DNA of 51,401 nt from JAGAJR01 sp048463395 (GTDB lineage: Bacteria > Pseudomonadota > Alphaproteobacteria > RF32 > CAG-239), in NCBI GenBank assembly GCA_048463395.1, contig DBFWPL010000012.1, positions 1 through 51,401 of the forward strand. Direction: 5' to 3'. Each line of letters begins with the position of its first letter. Positions within the stretch are counted from its first letter, which is position 1. Position numbers and translations under genes: made by a program. The notes beneath the pieces are model-generated. The model was given only the letters and a program-made list of their open reading frames with translations, did no database searches and had not been told where the DNA came from. Shown here piece after piece: positions 17,504 through 27,981 of the stretch.

Positions 17504-20500
17504 TTAGATTTCCTTCACAGTTGTAATTCCGGGCAGACTGCGTATTTTTGTCAGCATATCATTATCGGCAAAGGCAAAACCTCCGGACAATTCTATTCTG
17601 ACATCCCATTCTTTGTTTTCCGGTTTTATATATATTTTATTTCGGCCATTTCTATCGTTTTTTAAAATTTCTTTTAATCCGCTGACCGCACCGACATTGT
17701 TTATGTAAATTTCCAGACCGTTGGCAACTTCGGCTATCGCCTTGTCCAAAGTTTCAACCGTATTAATCATTACCCGCGGCGGAACATCCTCGCTTTGTTT
17801 GTCAATTGTAATATTCACAAAAAGCGGCAACCCTGACTGGATAACATTTTCATAACGTGTCAAGCCTTCCGAAAACAAAAGTCCTTCAAAGTTGCCGGTT
17901 GCATCCGTCAAGCCGAGAAAAGCATATTTATTGCCGTTTTTGCTTAAGCGTTTTTGGAAAGAACTGACACATCCGGCCAATTTTGCCCGAATATTATCTC
18001 CGGCTTTGATATTACGAAAAACTTCAGATGCCGGTTTTACACCCAAGCGTTCCATCCCCCGTTGATAACTGTCCAGCGGATGTGCCGAGAGATAAAAACC
18101 GATTGCCTCAGCCTCCAGGCGAAGTTTTTCCAATTCCGGCCAATCCGGTTTATCCGCCAGTTTAACCTCCGCTTTCAGTTCATCATTCCCAAACAATGAC
18201 GTTTGCGAACTGGTTTTCAACTCCGTTGCCGAGTAAATATGGCGAATAATGGTTTCAACATTTTCAAACAGTTTGCAACGGTTTTTATCCAAACAGTCAA
18301 AAGCTCCTGATTTTGCCAACTGTTCCAACTGGCGGCGGTTAATCTGTCTGAAATCCGTGCGATGGATAAAGTCGGATATACTCTTATACGGTCCGTGAGC
18401 CGTCCGCTCCTCTTCAATCGCTTTCATACAGGCTTCACCCACACCTTTAATTGCACTCAAGGCATAGCGAATTTTACCGTCTTCCACCCAGAAATCGGAA
18501 CCGGATTTATTAATATCCGGCTTCAAAACCTCAATCCCCGACTTTTTGCATTCTTCTTTGAAAAACTGCAATTTATCGGTATTGGTAATATCCAGCGACA
18601 TTACCGCACACATAAATTCTACCGGGTAATGAGCCTTCAAATAAGCGGTTTGATATGAAATCAGGGAATATGCCGCCGCGTGAGATTTGTTAAAACCGTA
18701 AGAAGCAAACTTTTCCATCTGATCAAAAATTGCTTCGGCCGTGGCCTGTTCAATTCCGTTTTTAATCGCCCCTTCAGTAAACATTATTCGCTGTTTCGGA
18801 ATTTCATCACGCATTTTTTTACCCATGACTTTACGGAGCTTATCCGCACCACCCATGGTGTATCCGCCCAGAGCACGGGCAATGTTCATTACCTGCTCTT
18901 GATAAATCATAATGCCGTAGGTTTCTTTTAAAATCGGTTCCAGTTGAGGATGGAGATATGTAATTTCTTCCTCTCCGTGTTTACGTTTAATATAGCTCGG
19001 AATGTTATCCATCGGTCCCGGACGATACAGGGACACAATAGCGATTAAATCCTCAAAACGGTCTGGTTTTATTTGCTTATGAACATCTTTCATACCGGAC
19101 GATTCAAACTGGAATACCGCTGCCGTATCGCCTTTTTGCATGAGTTCATAAGTCAGCTTGTCATCCAACGGCACCTTATCCATATCCAGTTCGACACCGT
19201 GCACTTTTTTTATCCAGTCGACGGCTTTCTTAATTACCGTCAATGTTTTCAAGCCCAAAAAGTCAAACTTAATCAGACCGGTTTCTTCCACATATTTCAT
19301 ATCGTACTGGGTAACCGGCATATCTGCCCGAGGATCTTTATATAACGGCACCAATTGGTCGAGCGGACGGTCGCCGATAACTACACCGGCAGCGTGTACG
19401 CCCGAATGGCGGTACAGACCTTCCAGTTTCATGGCTATGTCAAAAAGTTTGTTAACCTGCGGGTCATTCTGCCGCATTTCTTCCAATTCCGGAACTTGAT
19501 CCAAAGCTTCTTGAAGGGTCGGGTTCTTTCCCTGAACTCCGGGCGGAATCATCTTGGAAATCCGGTCGGCCTGAGAATACGGCATTTGCAAAACACGAGC
19601 CACATCACGGATGACCGCTTTAGATTGCAGCTTACCGTAGGTAATAATTTGGGCCACATGGTCAAAACCATATTTATTCTGCACATACTCAATTGTCTTA
19701 CCACGGTTTTCCTGACAAAAGTCAACGTCAAAATCCGGCATGTTAATACGTTCAGGGTTTAAGAAACGTTCAAACAGCAAGTCCAGTTTCAAAGGATCCA
19801 AATCCGTAATACGCAACGACCACGCCACAATAGAGCCCGCACCGGAACCACGCCCCGGACCGACAGGAACCCCGTTGGCTTTCGACCAGCGGATAAAGTC
19901 CGACACGATAAGAAAATACCCCGGGAAGCCCATCTTTTTAATAACGCTTAACTCATATTCCAAACGAGCATAATATCTTTCGTCCAGTTCTTTTTTTTCT
20001 TCCGCGGTCATACCTTCAAAATAGACATGGTCTTTCATTCGCTGATTCAGACCTTTTCGGGCTTCTTCATCAATAAACTCGTCTTGCGTCTTACCGTTCG
20101 GACATTCAAAAATAGGCAGCAACGGTTGAACTTTGTCGGAAAGGTAGCTGCAGCGTTTGGCAATTGCCACCGTATTGTTAACGGCTTCGGGCAAATCCTT
20201 GAACAATTCGAGCATTTCCGCTTCAGAACGCAGGCGGTTGTTCGGAGAAAACTTCTTTCTGTTCTCATTAGCGACATATTCTCCGGCAGCAATACAAACC
20301 AAGGCATCATGTGCCTCATACATTTCCGCATCAAAGAAAAACGCCTCGTTGGTTGCCACTAGCGGAATATTGTGTTTGTAGGCCAAGTCAAGAAAAGCAT
20401 CTTCGGTTTTATTCTCGTTCTCATAACCGATACGGGAAATTTCCATATATAAACGGTTCCCGAAAATTTCTTTCAACTGCAGCAGCGTACTTTCCGCTTC

Positions 20501-20977
20501 CTTGCGGCGATTTTCCAATATCAGACGGCCTATTTGTCCTTCCGCTCCTCCGCTAAGGGCTATGATTCCGCCATTCAGACTTCTCAAGTCGCTCATTCTT
20601 ATCTGAGGTTTTTCAACTCCGTTTGAATTGTCCAGATAAGATATTTTCATCAGTTTCATAATATTCTGATAGCCTTCGTCGCTTTGAACCAGCAGGATAA
20701 TCTTATCCGGCTCAATCGTCCGACCTTTGGATTTCAGCAAATCATCGGCATCAGGATTTCTCAAGTTGAATTGGCATCCCAAAATCGGTTTAACGCCTTC
20801 ATCTTTGGCATATTTGGAAAAAGCCTTTGCCCCGAACATATTGGCCGTATCGGTTACGGCCACGGCAGCAACGCCTTGATCATGGAGTTTATGAATTAAG
20901 GCAGGAACGTGCATAGCCCCTTCGGACAGAGAATATGCCGTATGGACGCGGAGATGCACAAATTTAGGTTCTGCCAT
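17504..20977 (-). CDS. dnaE: DNA polymerase III alpha subunit
   Basis: 1157 residues, the normal DnaE length, catalysing chromosome replication. The N-terminal PHP domain begins with FVHLRVHTAYSLSEGAM (the usual first PHP histidine pair reads HLRVHT). The catalytic aspartates are in NMPDFDVDF at about residues 410-417. KSHAAAYSLISYQTAYLKAH and the helix-hairpin-helix and OB parts follow. It heads a transcript that runs into the two membrane protein genes. Confidence 0.97.
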   Translation of the reverse strand: MAEPKFVHLRVHTAYSLSEGAMHVPALIHKLHDQGVAAVAVTDTANMFGAKAFSKYAKDEGVKPILGCQFNLRNPDADDLLKSKGRTIEPDKIILLVQSDEGYQNIMKLMKISYLDNSNGVEKPQIRMSDLRSLNGGIIALSGGAEGQIGRLILENRRKEAESTLLQLKEIFGNRLYMEISRIGYENENKTEDAFLDLAYKHNIPLVATNEAFFFDAEMYEAHDALVCIAAGEYVANENRKKFSPNNRLRSEAEMLELFKDLPEAVNNTVAIAKRCSYLSDKVQPLLPIFECPNGKTQDEFIDEEARKGLNQRMKDHVYFEGMTAEEKKELDERYYARLEYELSVIKKMGFPGYFLIVSDFIRWSKANGVPVGPGRGSGAGSIVAWSLRITDLDPLKLDLLFERFLNPERINMPDFDVDFCQENRGKTIEYVQNKYGFDHVAQIITYGKLQSKAVIRDVARVLQMPYSQADRISKMIPPGVQGKNPTLQEALDQVPELEEMRQNDPQVNKLFDIAMKLEGLYRHSGVHAAGVVIGDRPLDQLVPLYKDPRADMPVTQYDMKYVEETGLIKFDFLGLKTLTVIKKAVDWIKKVHGVELDMDKVPLDDKLTYELMQKGDTAAVFQFESSGMKDVHKQIKPDRFEDLIAIVSLYRPGPMDNIPSYIKRKHGEEEITYLHPQLEPILKETYGIMIYQEQVMNIARALGGYTMGGADKLRKVMGKKMRDEIPKQRIMFTEGAIKNGIEQATAEAIFDQMEKFASYGFNKSHAAAYSLISYQTAYLKAHYPVEFMCAVMSLDITNTDKLQFFKEECKKSGIEVLKPDINKSGSDFWVEDGKIRYALSAIKGVGEACMKAIEEERTAHGPYKSISDFIHRTDFRQINRRQLEQLAKSGAFDCLDKNRCKLFENVETIIRHIYSATELKTSSQTSLFGNDELKAEVKLADKPDWPELEKLRLEAEAIGFYLSAHPLDSYQRGMERLGVKPASEVFRNIKAGDNIRAKLAGCVSSFQKRLSKNGNKYAFLGLTDATGNFEGLLFSEGLTRYENVIQSGLPLFVNITIDKQSEDVPPRVMINTVETLDKAIAEVANGLEIYINNVGAVSGLKEILKNDRNGRNKIYIKPENKEWDVRIELSGGFAFADNDMLTKIRSLPGITTVKEI

Positions 20978-21053
20978 TATTTTTCCTTTAGATTAATCTG
21001 GTTGGAATTATAGACTATTCTCTTTCATAAACAATAAAAAAATCACAAATGTT

Positions 21054-21087
21054 AAAAAGGATTGGACGCCTTATTCCAATCCTTTTT
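21054..21087 (-). terminator. Terminator of the rodZ/ispG-hisS-prfA run
   Basis: AAAAAGGATTGGA pairs with TCCAATCCTTTTT over a short loop, directly after the prfA stop. The dnaE promoter must lie between this and 20977. Confidence 0.92.
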
Positions 21088-21093
21088 ATGTTT

Positions 21094-22167
21094 TTAATCC
21101 AATTCGGATAATCTTTGAGCTTGATCTTCCATAATCAGAGCGTCAACTATCTCGCCCAACGCATCTCCGGAAACAACTTCATCCAGCTTATAAAGCGTCA
21201 GATTAATCCGGTGATCCGTTACACGCCCCTGCGGATAATTGTAAGTACGAATACGCTCCGAACGGTCTCCGCTGCCGACTTGAAGCTTGCGGCGTTCGGA
21301 ATATTCCGCGTCAATCGCCGATTTTTGCGAATCGTACAACTTCGCCCGCAAGTGGTTCATGGCCTTTTCTTTATTTTTGAACTGAGAGCGATCATCCTGA
21401 CATTGTACGACAATTCCGGTCGGAATATGCGTGATACGAACCGCAGATTCCGTTCGGTTAACGTGCTGACCTCCGGCACCCGACGCACGATACACGTCAA
21501 TCTTTAAATCGGCCGGATTAATATACATATCCACTTCTTCAATTTCAGGAAGAACAGCCACGGTTGCCGCGGAAGTATGCACTCTTCCCTGAGATTCCGT
21601 TACCGGCACACGCTGCACACGGTGAGCTCCGGATTCAAACTTCAACTTGGCAAATACGTCTTTTCCGGTAATTTTCGCAGAGGCTTCTTTATAACCGCCC
21701 AAACCGTTTTCATCAGCGTCAAGAATTTCAAACCGCCACCCCTGTTTTTGAGAATAACGCTGGTACATTTCAAAAAGAACCGCAGCAAACAAGGCGGCCT
21801 CATCCCCGCCCGTTCCGGCCCTGACTTCCAAAATCGCATTTTTCTCGTCTTCTTCATCTTTTGGCAGTAACAGGATTTTGATTTCTTTTTCTAAATCAGG
21901 AAGCTGTTCTTTGAGTTCATAAAACTCGGCTTCCGCCATCTCCCGCATTTCTTTATCCAGAGAAGCGTCATCCATCATCGCTCGGGCATCGTTCATATTG
22001 CTTTCCATACGATTATAATTATGAATCGCTTCGACCACCGGAGAAAGTTCAGCCAACTCCTTGTTCATTTTGACCAAGTCATCCGAGCTTAAATCAGGAG
22101 AGGACAACAAAGCCTGAATTTCATCATGGCGGTTAACAACATTCGCTAATTTTTCTGCAAAACTCAT
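21094..22167 (-). CDS. prfA: Peptide chain release factor 1
   Basis: 357 residues, normal RF1 length, ending translation at UAA and UAG. The GGQ catalytic motif is at residues 232-234 (GAGGQHVNRTESAVR), and the codon-recognition region lies upstream around residue 185 (HRVQRVPVTESQGRVHTS). The usual downstream prmC/hemK methyltransferase gene is not here. The start ATG shares one base with the hisS stop, so the two are coupled. Confidence 0.97.
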   Translation of the reverse strand: MSFAEKLANVVNRHDEIQALLSSPDLSSDDLVKMNKELAELSPVVEAIHNYNRMESNMNDARAMMDDASLDKEMREMAEAEFYELKEQLPDLEKEIKILLLPKDEEDEKNAILEVRAGTGGDEAALFAAVLFEMYQRYSQKQGWRFEILDADENGLGGYKEASAKITGKDVFAKLKFESGAHRVQRVPVTESQGRVHTSAATVAVLPEIEEVDMYINPADLKIDVYRASGAGGQHVNRTESAVRITHIPTGIVVQCQDDRSQFKNKEKAMNHLRAKLYDSQKSAIDAEYSERRKLQVGSGDRSERIRTYNYPQGRVTDHRINLTLYKLDEVVSGDALGEIVDALIMEDQAQRLSELD

Positions 22168-23402
22168 TAATTTAATTCCTCAACAATCTTATCCAGAGCA
22201 ATCGTTTTTTGCTCTCCGCTGTCCAAATCCTTAACCGTTACGACATTTTGGGCCAACTCCTCAGAACCGATAATCACGGCTTTGACAGCATTTGCTTTAT
22301 TGGCTTTTATCATTCTTTTTTTCAGGTTTCCGCTATATCCCTGCTCGACCCGAAATCCTGCCCGACGCAGCTGATAAGCGATTTTAACGGCTTCTTCGTT
22401 CACATCTTCGCCCACAGGGATAACGGCAATCGGACGCGGAAGAGAGACATCCTCTTCCAACAACATGCTTAACCGTTCAACCCCGCAAGCCCAGCCGATA
22501 CCTGCAACTTTGCCGCCGCCCATCTGTTCAACCAAGCCATCATATCGACCGCCAGCCAGTACAGTTCCCTGAGCACCGAGTTTGTCGGTAACCAGTTCAA
22601 ATACCGTATGGGAATAATAATCCAACCCGCGAACCAAGCGGTTGTTTACCCGATATTTGATACCAAGATTATCCAGCCCTTTCAAAACTTCGGCAAAGAA
22701 TGCGGCAGAAGCTTCGTTCAGACTGTCTTTATACAGCGGAGCACCTGCAACAACGGCTTTATCACATTCTTCTTTGGAATCCAAAACTCGAAGCGGGTTC
22801 TTTTCCAAACGGTTTTTACTGTCTTCAGAAAGTTCATCATAACGACTTCTCAAATAAGCCACCAGTTTTTCACGGTAAGCATCACGGCTTTCAGCATCAC
22901 CCAAAGAGTTGATTTCGACTACGACATTTCCGGCCAATCCTAATGTTTCCACAAATTCATACGCCATGGAAATCACTTCAATATCCGCCTGCGGTGTTTC
23001 AACACCCAGAAGTTCCACACCGAACTGGGTAAACTGACGCTGACGCCCTTTTTGCGGACGTTCATAGCGGAACATCGGTCCGGCATAATATAATTTTACC
23101 GGAAGGTTTTGCTGCATCCCTTCACTGATAAAAGAACGAACAACGCCGGCCGTTCCTTCGGGACGCAGGGTCAAACTTTCCCTGCCGCGATCTTGGAAAC
23201 AATACATCTCTTTGGTTACAATATCGGAAGTATCGCCCAGATTTCTGGAAAAAACTTCCGTAAATTCAAAAATCGGCGTTTCAATTTCTTCGAAACCATA
23301 TTTCTCCACGATTGAGCTTGCCGTCGCCACCACTTTTTTCATTTTCCTTTTGGCATCGCCATAAAGATCATACGTTCCGCGAACATTTTGCAATTTAGCC
23401 AT
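22167..23402 (-). CDS. hisS: Histidyl-tRNA synthetase
   Basis: 411 residues, class II synthetase charging tRNA-His. Motif 2 region FRYERPQKGRQRQFTQFG, LTLRPEGTAGVVR, the histidine-A motif LVRGLDYYSHTVFE and motif 3 GGRYDGLVEQMGG are all present, followed by the anticodon-binding domain. It overlaps the ispG end by 8 bases. Confidence 0.97.
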   Translation of the reverse strand: MAKLQNVRGTYDLYGDAKRKMKKVVATASSIVEKYGFEEIETPIFEFTEVFSRNLGDTSDIVTKEMYCFQDRGRESLTLRPEGTAGVVRSFISEGMQQNLPVKLYYAGPMFRYERPQKGRQRQFTQFGVELLGVETPQADIEVISMAYEFVETLGLAGNVVVEINSLGDAESRDAYREKLVAYLRSRYDELSEDSKNRLEKNPLRVLDSKEECDKAVVAGAPLYKDSLNEASAAFFAEVLKGLDNLGIKYRVNNRLVRGLDYYSHTVFELVTDKLGAQGTVLAGGRYDGLVEQMGGGKVAGIGWACGVERLSMLLEEDVSLPRPIAVIPVGEDVNEEAVKIAYQLRRAGFRVEQGYSGNLKKRMIKANKANAVKAVIIGSEELAQNVVTVKDLDSGEQKTIALDKIVEELN

Positions 23403-24471
23403 TTTTTCTTACCTTTTCTTCAATCAAGCCAATCAGCTCTTCAACAACATTCTCATTTTTTACCTTATGGTCGGGCTTTCCGTCAACATAAATCATATTA
23501 AACTCTCCGTTTCCGCCGCAAACGCCAAAATCGGTATGTCCGGCTTCTCCCGGCCCGTTCACAACACACCCCATAATGGCAACACTTATCGGCTGAGAAA
23601 TATGAACAAGCCTTTTCTCCAAAGTTTCAACCGTCTTCTGAACATCATACCCCCTTCTTGCACAGGTCGGACAGGAAATAATCCGCACTCCCCGATGCCG
23701 CAAATCCAGAGCTTTCAAAATCTCATATCCGGCAAGAACTTCTTCTTCCACGTCCGCCGTTAAGGAAACCCGCAGCGTATCGCCAATTCCGTCCATCAAC
23801 AAGCTGCCGATACCCAATGCCGATTTGACAGTTCCGGCTCTTAATCCGCCGGCCTCGGTTACACCCAAATGCAACGGATAATCACAAGCCGCGGCCAATT
23901 TACGGTAAGCGTCAATCATCATCAAGGTATTGGATGACTTCACACTGATTTTAAACTCTCTGAAATCGTTATCTTCAAGCATTTTTGCCTGATCCAAAGC
24001 ACTTTCCACCAAAGCGTCGGCACAAGGCTCGCCATATTTTTCCAGCAGGCGTTTATCCAACGAACCTCCGTTAACACCGATACGAATCGAACAGTTATTG
24101 GCTTTAGCGGCTTTAACAACCTCTTTTACCCGATCCATACCGCCGATATTGCCCGGATTAATTCGTAAGCACGCAGCCCCGTTATCCGCTGCCAACAGAG
24201 CCAGACGATAATCAAAATGAATATCCGCAACAACCGGTATTGATACCGATTTTGTGATTTCTTTCATTGCCAGAGCAGACGCTTCATCCGGACAAGAGCA
24301 ACGGGTGATATCACATCCCGCTTTCACTTGGCATTCAATCTGAGCAATTGTCGCTTTTACATCCGAGGTCAACGTATTGGTCATGGACTGGACAGTTATC
24401 GGAGCATCGCCGCCGACAGCCACGTTACCGACCATAATTTTCCTGGATTTGCGTCTGAGTATCTTATTCAT
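23395..24471 (-). CDS. ispG: 4-hydroxy-3-methylbut-2-enyl diphosphate synthase
   Basis: 358 residues, the short bacterial IspG/GcpE. It converts MEcPP to HMBPP in the non-mevalonate isoprenoid pathway with a [4Fe-4S] cluster. VGGDAPITVQSMTNT opens the TIM barrel. The cluster cysteines are in SCPTCARRGYD (around residue 265) and GCVVNGPGEA. It starts a tightly overlapping ispG-hisS-prfA group; a terminator separates it from the rodZ-like gene upstream, so a local promoter is expected at 24472-24495. Confidence 0.97.
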   Translation of the reverse strand: MNKILRRKSRKIMVGNVAVGGDAPITVQSMTNTLTSDVKATIAQIECQVKAGCDITRCSCPDEASALAMKEITKSVSIPVVADIHFDYRLALLAADNGAACLRINPGNIGGMDRVKEVVKAAKANNCSIRIGVNGGSLDKRLLEKYGEPCADALVESALDQAKMLEDNDFREFKISVKSSNTLMMIDAYRKLAAACDYPLHLGVTEAGGLRAGTVKSALGIGSLLMDGIGDTLRVSLTADVEEEVLAGYEILKALDLRHRGVRIISCPTCARRGYDVQKTVETLEKRLVHISQPISVAIMGCVVNGPGEAGHTDFGVCGGNGEFNMIYVDGKPDHKVKNENVVEELIGLIEEKVRKNG

Positions 24472-24495
24472 TTTTCAACCCTTTTATAAAACAAA

Positions 24496-24527
24496 AGAAA
24501 ATAGCAAGTCTGCACCTGCTATTTTCT
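24496..24527 (-). terminator. Terminator between the rodZ-like gene and ispG
   Basis: A perfect 11-bp stem (AGAAAATAGCA with TGCTATTTTCT) is followed on the minus strand by TTTGTTTT. It suggests that ptsP-rodZ and ispG-hisS-prfA are separate units, or are linked by partial read-through. Confidence 0.8.
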
Positions 24528-24544
24528 ATAAAGTCATCCTAAAG

Positions 24545-25561
24545 CTAATGGTTAGCTTCCAAATACTGATCCAAAGAGATGTTCATCTTTTTGTTCGGCT
24601 TTACAACATCGGTTTGTTTACCGTTCACAAAGACATCAACCCCTTCATATTTTCCGACGGACAAAATCATTCCTTTGCCTTCCGGAACGGTATAGCTGTC
24701 TCCTTCATTTAAAACTTTGCTGAGATAAAGCTTTTGGTCATCTTTAACCTCAACCCAGGTTTCTTTTTTTACCCGAATAACAATCCCTTTATTGCCGGCA
24801 GATATTTTTTTATCTTCAACAGCCACAGGCTCAACTTTTTTTTCCTCTCCGGCAGGAACAGTTGTCTCTTCAACAAAACTTCCTTCGCTAACCGTTACCT
24901 GACCGTTATCTTCATCGGATTGTTTTGTCGTGTCAATTACAACCACATTTTCAGCGGCCTCCGTTCCCTGAGCCACGTTTTCCTCCGTTGGCACAAAATC
25001 TTCAACCTGTAAAGGATATTCCATTTCAACCGTGTTCAGTTCCCCGTTTTCAACAACATCTTCGGCGGCATTAATTTCTTGAACTTCCGAGGCATCCTGC
25101 TGCTCATTGAACATAAACCATGCAAAATAAACCGCAACCAAAGCCGCCAAACTAATCATCAAATACTTTTTACTCGGCACGTCGGCTTCTGCCTGAGGTT
25201 CCAATACAAAATATTTTTCATTGCGGGAAGCCGCATCGGTTTCTTCTTTATAAAGCTGAACAATGCGGGCACTGTTTAACCCCAAATAATTTGCATAAGA
25301 ACGGATGAAACCTACCCCGTAAGGGAACTCCGGAATTTCATCATAATTACTGGCCTCAATAGCTTCCAGATAGCTTTGGCGAATACACAAATCCTTAGCC
25401 GCATCTGATATTTTATACCCTTTTTTCAGACGGGAATCCTTCAACATTCCTCCGACTTTTCCTTCAACAGGGACAACAGAAACCTTCTCCCCTGTTTTTG
25501 CTTTATTTTCTTTTTTTTCAGATTTTTCTTCTGCTGCTGTATTTTCCGTATCTTTTTTCAC
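24545..25561 (-). CDS. RodZ-like HTH membrane protein (cytoskeleton anchor)
   Basis: About 338 residues from a GTG at 25561 that has AAGAAGGA in front; an earlier GTG at 25609 is possible. A Lys/Glu-rich start leads into an HTH_25 Cro-like domain (VGGMLKDSRLKKGYKISDAAKDLCI; GFIRSYANYLGL). One membrane segment follows (KKYLMISLAALVAVYFAWFMF, about residue 130-150), then an acidic periplasmic linker and a DUF4115 beta domain (TWVEVKDDQKLYLSKVLNEGD). RodZ links MreB to the membrane and sets rod shape. The position next to ispG is typical of Alphaproteobacteria. Confidence 0.85.
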   Translation of the reverse strand: MKKDTENTAAEEKSEKKENKAKTGEKVSVVPVEGKVGGMLKDSRLKKGYKISDAAKDLCIRQSYLEAIEASNYDEIPEFPYGVGFIRSYANYLGLNSARIVQLYKEETDAASRNEKYFVLEPQAEADVPSKKYLMISLAALVAVYFAWFMFNEQQDASEVQEINAAEDVVENGELNTVEMEYPLQVEDFVPTEENVAQGTEAAENVVVIDTTKQSDEDNGQVTVSEGSFVEETTVPAGEEKKVEPVAVEDKKISAGNKGIVIRVKKETWVEVKDDQKLYLSKVLNEGDSYTVPEGKGMILSVGKYEGVDVFVNGKQTDVVKPNKKMNISLDQYLEANH

Positions 25562-25614
25562 AACAATATCCTTCTTGCGATTTATTAAAAACCCGATATA
25601 TTGAAACACATCTT

Positions 25615-27882
25615 CTAATAGATTTCAATACCATGATCATAAGCATAAGCCAATAATTGCGGACGTAAAGTCCTTTTTTGAGATTTCAGCAATGTTTTTA
25701 CATAATCGGAAACCTCTTCCACATTTATGGTTCGAATCATTGACTTGACTCTTCCGAACGATGCTCCGGAAGAGGATAAATTTCTAAAGCCCAAGCCGAT
25801 TAATGCCATTGCTTCAATTGGATTTGATGCCATTTCTCCGCATACGGAACAATAAACCTTGGCCGCATTTGCCTGACTGACAATTTCCCCCATCACTTTT
25901 AAAAACGGGGAGGACAACACGTCATAACGTTCCGTCAACCGAGGATTGCCTCTGTCGCAGGCAAAAATAAACTGAGCCAAATCGTTTGTTCCGACAGAAA
26001 TAAAATCCGCCTGTTTCAGAATCGGTTCCAGCTGGAAAATCACCGACGGAACTTCTATCATTAAACCGGTGTTGACCTTTTTCGGCACAGGTTCGCCGCG
26101 GCGTTTTTCTTTCTCCAGTTCAATCAGAAGTGTTTCTTTTGCTTCCTCAAACTCAAATAAATCCGATATCATCGGAAACATGACATTTAATTCTTTTCCG
26201 GCAGCAGCTTGCAGGAATGCCCGCATTTGCTTACGTAAAATCGCCCGCCGGTCTAAAGTAATGCGAATCGAACGCCAGCCGATAGCCGGATTTTCTTCTC
26301 CAACACTTCCCCAATACGGCAGCAGTTTATCCGAACCGACATCCAAACTTCTGAAAATTACTTTTTTATCTCCGGCCTTATCCATCAGCTCTTTATAATA
26401 AGCCGTTTGTTTTTCCACATCCGGCATCTCGTCGGAAGCCATAAACGGAATTTCCGTCCGATACAAACCAACCCCATCGCAATTAGTGGCGGCAATATAA
26501 TCCAAATCGAAGGCCAAACCGACATTCACATAAAGTCCGATGCGAATTCCGTCCAATGTTTTTGCCGGAAGTTTTTTTAACTCAGCCAGACGAGCCTGAA
26601 GTTTTTCTTTTTCGGCAAGTTTGGCTTTGAATTTTTCCTGAACGGCCTGGTTCGGATGAATATAAACATAGCTGTCATTTCCGTCAACGGCTATCAGTTC
26701 TCCGGTTTTTATTTCCTCAAAAATTCCTTTAATCTTAGAGATTACCGGAATGTTTAACGCCTTGGCGACAATGGCAACGTGCATTGTCGGCGTTCCGTCT
26801 TCAATAATCAACCCACGGATTTTGTTATAATCATAATCCATCAAATCCGCCGGTCCCATTGTTTGGGCAACGACGATTATGTCTTTCCACTGTCCGGTTT
26901 CTTCCGAAGTTTTCGTATCTCCGCTTAAATAAGACTGCAACCGGTCAGCCACATCTCTTAAGTCATGCAGACGTTCTTTGAGGTAAGAGTCTTTCGTTCC
27001 CGACAAGCGGTTCCACATATCTTCATAAGCTCGCTCGACAGCCGCTTCCGCCGTCAAACCGCTGTTGACATTGTCGGCAATTTTTTTATACCAACCCTTA
27101 TCCTTCGCAAACATCCGATAAGCATCCAGAATGTCAACATGCTCTCCAATTCCCAGTTGTGCGGCGTCAAACTTCTCATCCAAATCGTCATTCATCTGCC
27201 GGTGAGCAATTTCCAAGCGGCGAAGTTCTTTCTCTTTATCTTCGGCAAAAATCTGGGTAACGGCTTGTCGGCGGCGGTGTACAACTGCCTTACCCAGACC
27301 ATAACCTTTACTCAGACTTAAACCTTTTATTCTCTCTTTGGCGGCTATTCCCCGTTCTCTAATCAGTGTTTTTTTGTATTCGGACATTTCATCCGAGGCA
27401 ATCATCTCGGCAAGAACCATTGCCACCGTCTCAAGGATTTCAATCTCCAGACGGGAATATTCGTGAATTTCTTTGCTCTGAACCGTCAGTACGCCGATTG
27501 AACGGCTGCGGCGAATCAGCGGCACACCGAGAAAAGACTTATACGGTTCTTCCCCCATTTCTTTCTTATAAGAAAACTTCGGATGAGCCCAAGCATCAGA
27601 TACAGCCAAAGAACGGCTCGTTTGAGCAACTTCTCCGACCAGTCCTTCTCCATAGCGGAGCTTGACTTTATGAGCAGAATCTGCGGAAAAACCAAACGAG
27701 GAAAACAGCTCCAGATAATCATCATCCACCGACACATAGCAAGCGGAAGCATCGGCATTCATTTGTTCGGCAATAATCTTTGTTATCCGTGCCAATTTAG
27801 CCGGAACGTCGTCTTGCCCTTCCGTTACCTGACGCAGCAATTTCAAAATATCCATCGCCTGATTTATTGCCAGAGATTTCAT
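25615..27882 (-). CDS. ptsP: Phosphoenolpyruvate-protein phosphotransferase of the nitrogen PTS (enzyme I-Ntr)
   Basis: 755 residues: a GAF domain (~15-150), a PEP-utilizer N-domain (~185-315), the phosphohistidine swivel domain with His368 (GTPTMHVAIVAKALNIP) and a TIM barrel that binds PEP (FISVGTNDLAQFIFACDRGNPR). It passes phosphate from PEP to NPr as a nitrogen/energy signal. No NPr or EIIA gene is in the window. It is followed after 5-50 bases by the rodZ-like gene, probably on one transcript. Confidence 0.95.
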   Translation of the reverse strand: MKSLAINQAMDILKLLRQVTEGQDDVPAKLARITKIIAEQMNADASACYVSVDDDYLELFSSFGFSADSAHKVKLRYGEGLVGEVAQTSRSLAVSDAWAHPKFSYKKEMGEEPYKSFLGVPLIRRSRSIGVLTVQSKEIHEYSRLEIEILETVAMVLAEMIASDEMSEYKKTLIRERGIAAKERIKGLSLSKGYGLGKAVVHRRRQAVTQIFAEDKEKELRRLEIAHRQMNDDLDEKFDAAQLGIGEHVDILDAYRMFAKDKGWYKKIADNVNSGLTAEAAVERAYEDMWNRLSGTKDSYLKERLHDLRDVADRLQSYLSGDTKTSEETGQWKDIIVVAQTMGPADLMDYDYNKIRGLIIEDGTPTMHVAIVAKALNIPVISKIKGIFEEIKTGELIAVDGNDSYVYIHPNQAVQEKFKAKLAEKEKLQARLAELKKLPAKTLDGIRIGLYVNVGLAFDLDYIAATNCDGVGLYRTEIPFMASDEMPDVEKQTAYYKELMDKAGDKKVIFRSLDVGSDKLLPYWGSVGEENPAIGWRSIRITLDRRAILRKQMRAFLQAAAGKELNVMFPMISDLFEFEEAKETLLIELEKEKRRGEPVPKKVNTGLMIEVPSVIFQLEPILKQADFISVGTNDLAQFIFACDRGNPRLTERYDVLSSPFLKVMGEIVSQANAAKVYCSVCGEMASNPIEAMALIGLGFRNLSSSGASFGRVKSMIRTINVEEVSDYVKTLLKSQKRTLRPQLLAYAYDHGIEIY

Positions 27883-27981
27883 TTTTTTCCCAGTGTTTTG
27901 AAACTTTAATCTTGCGATTTAATTTATATTATCTATATTCTGTTTCATCAAGGATAAAGTTTAACTTAATGGAGTAAATAA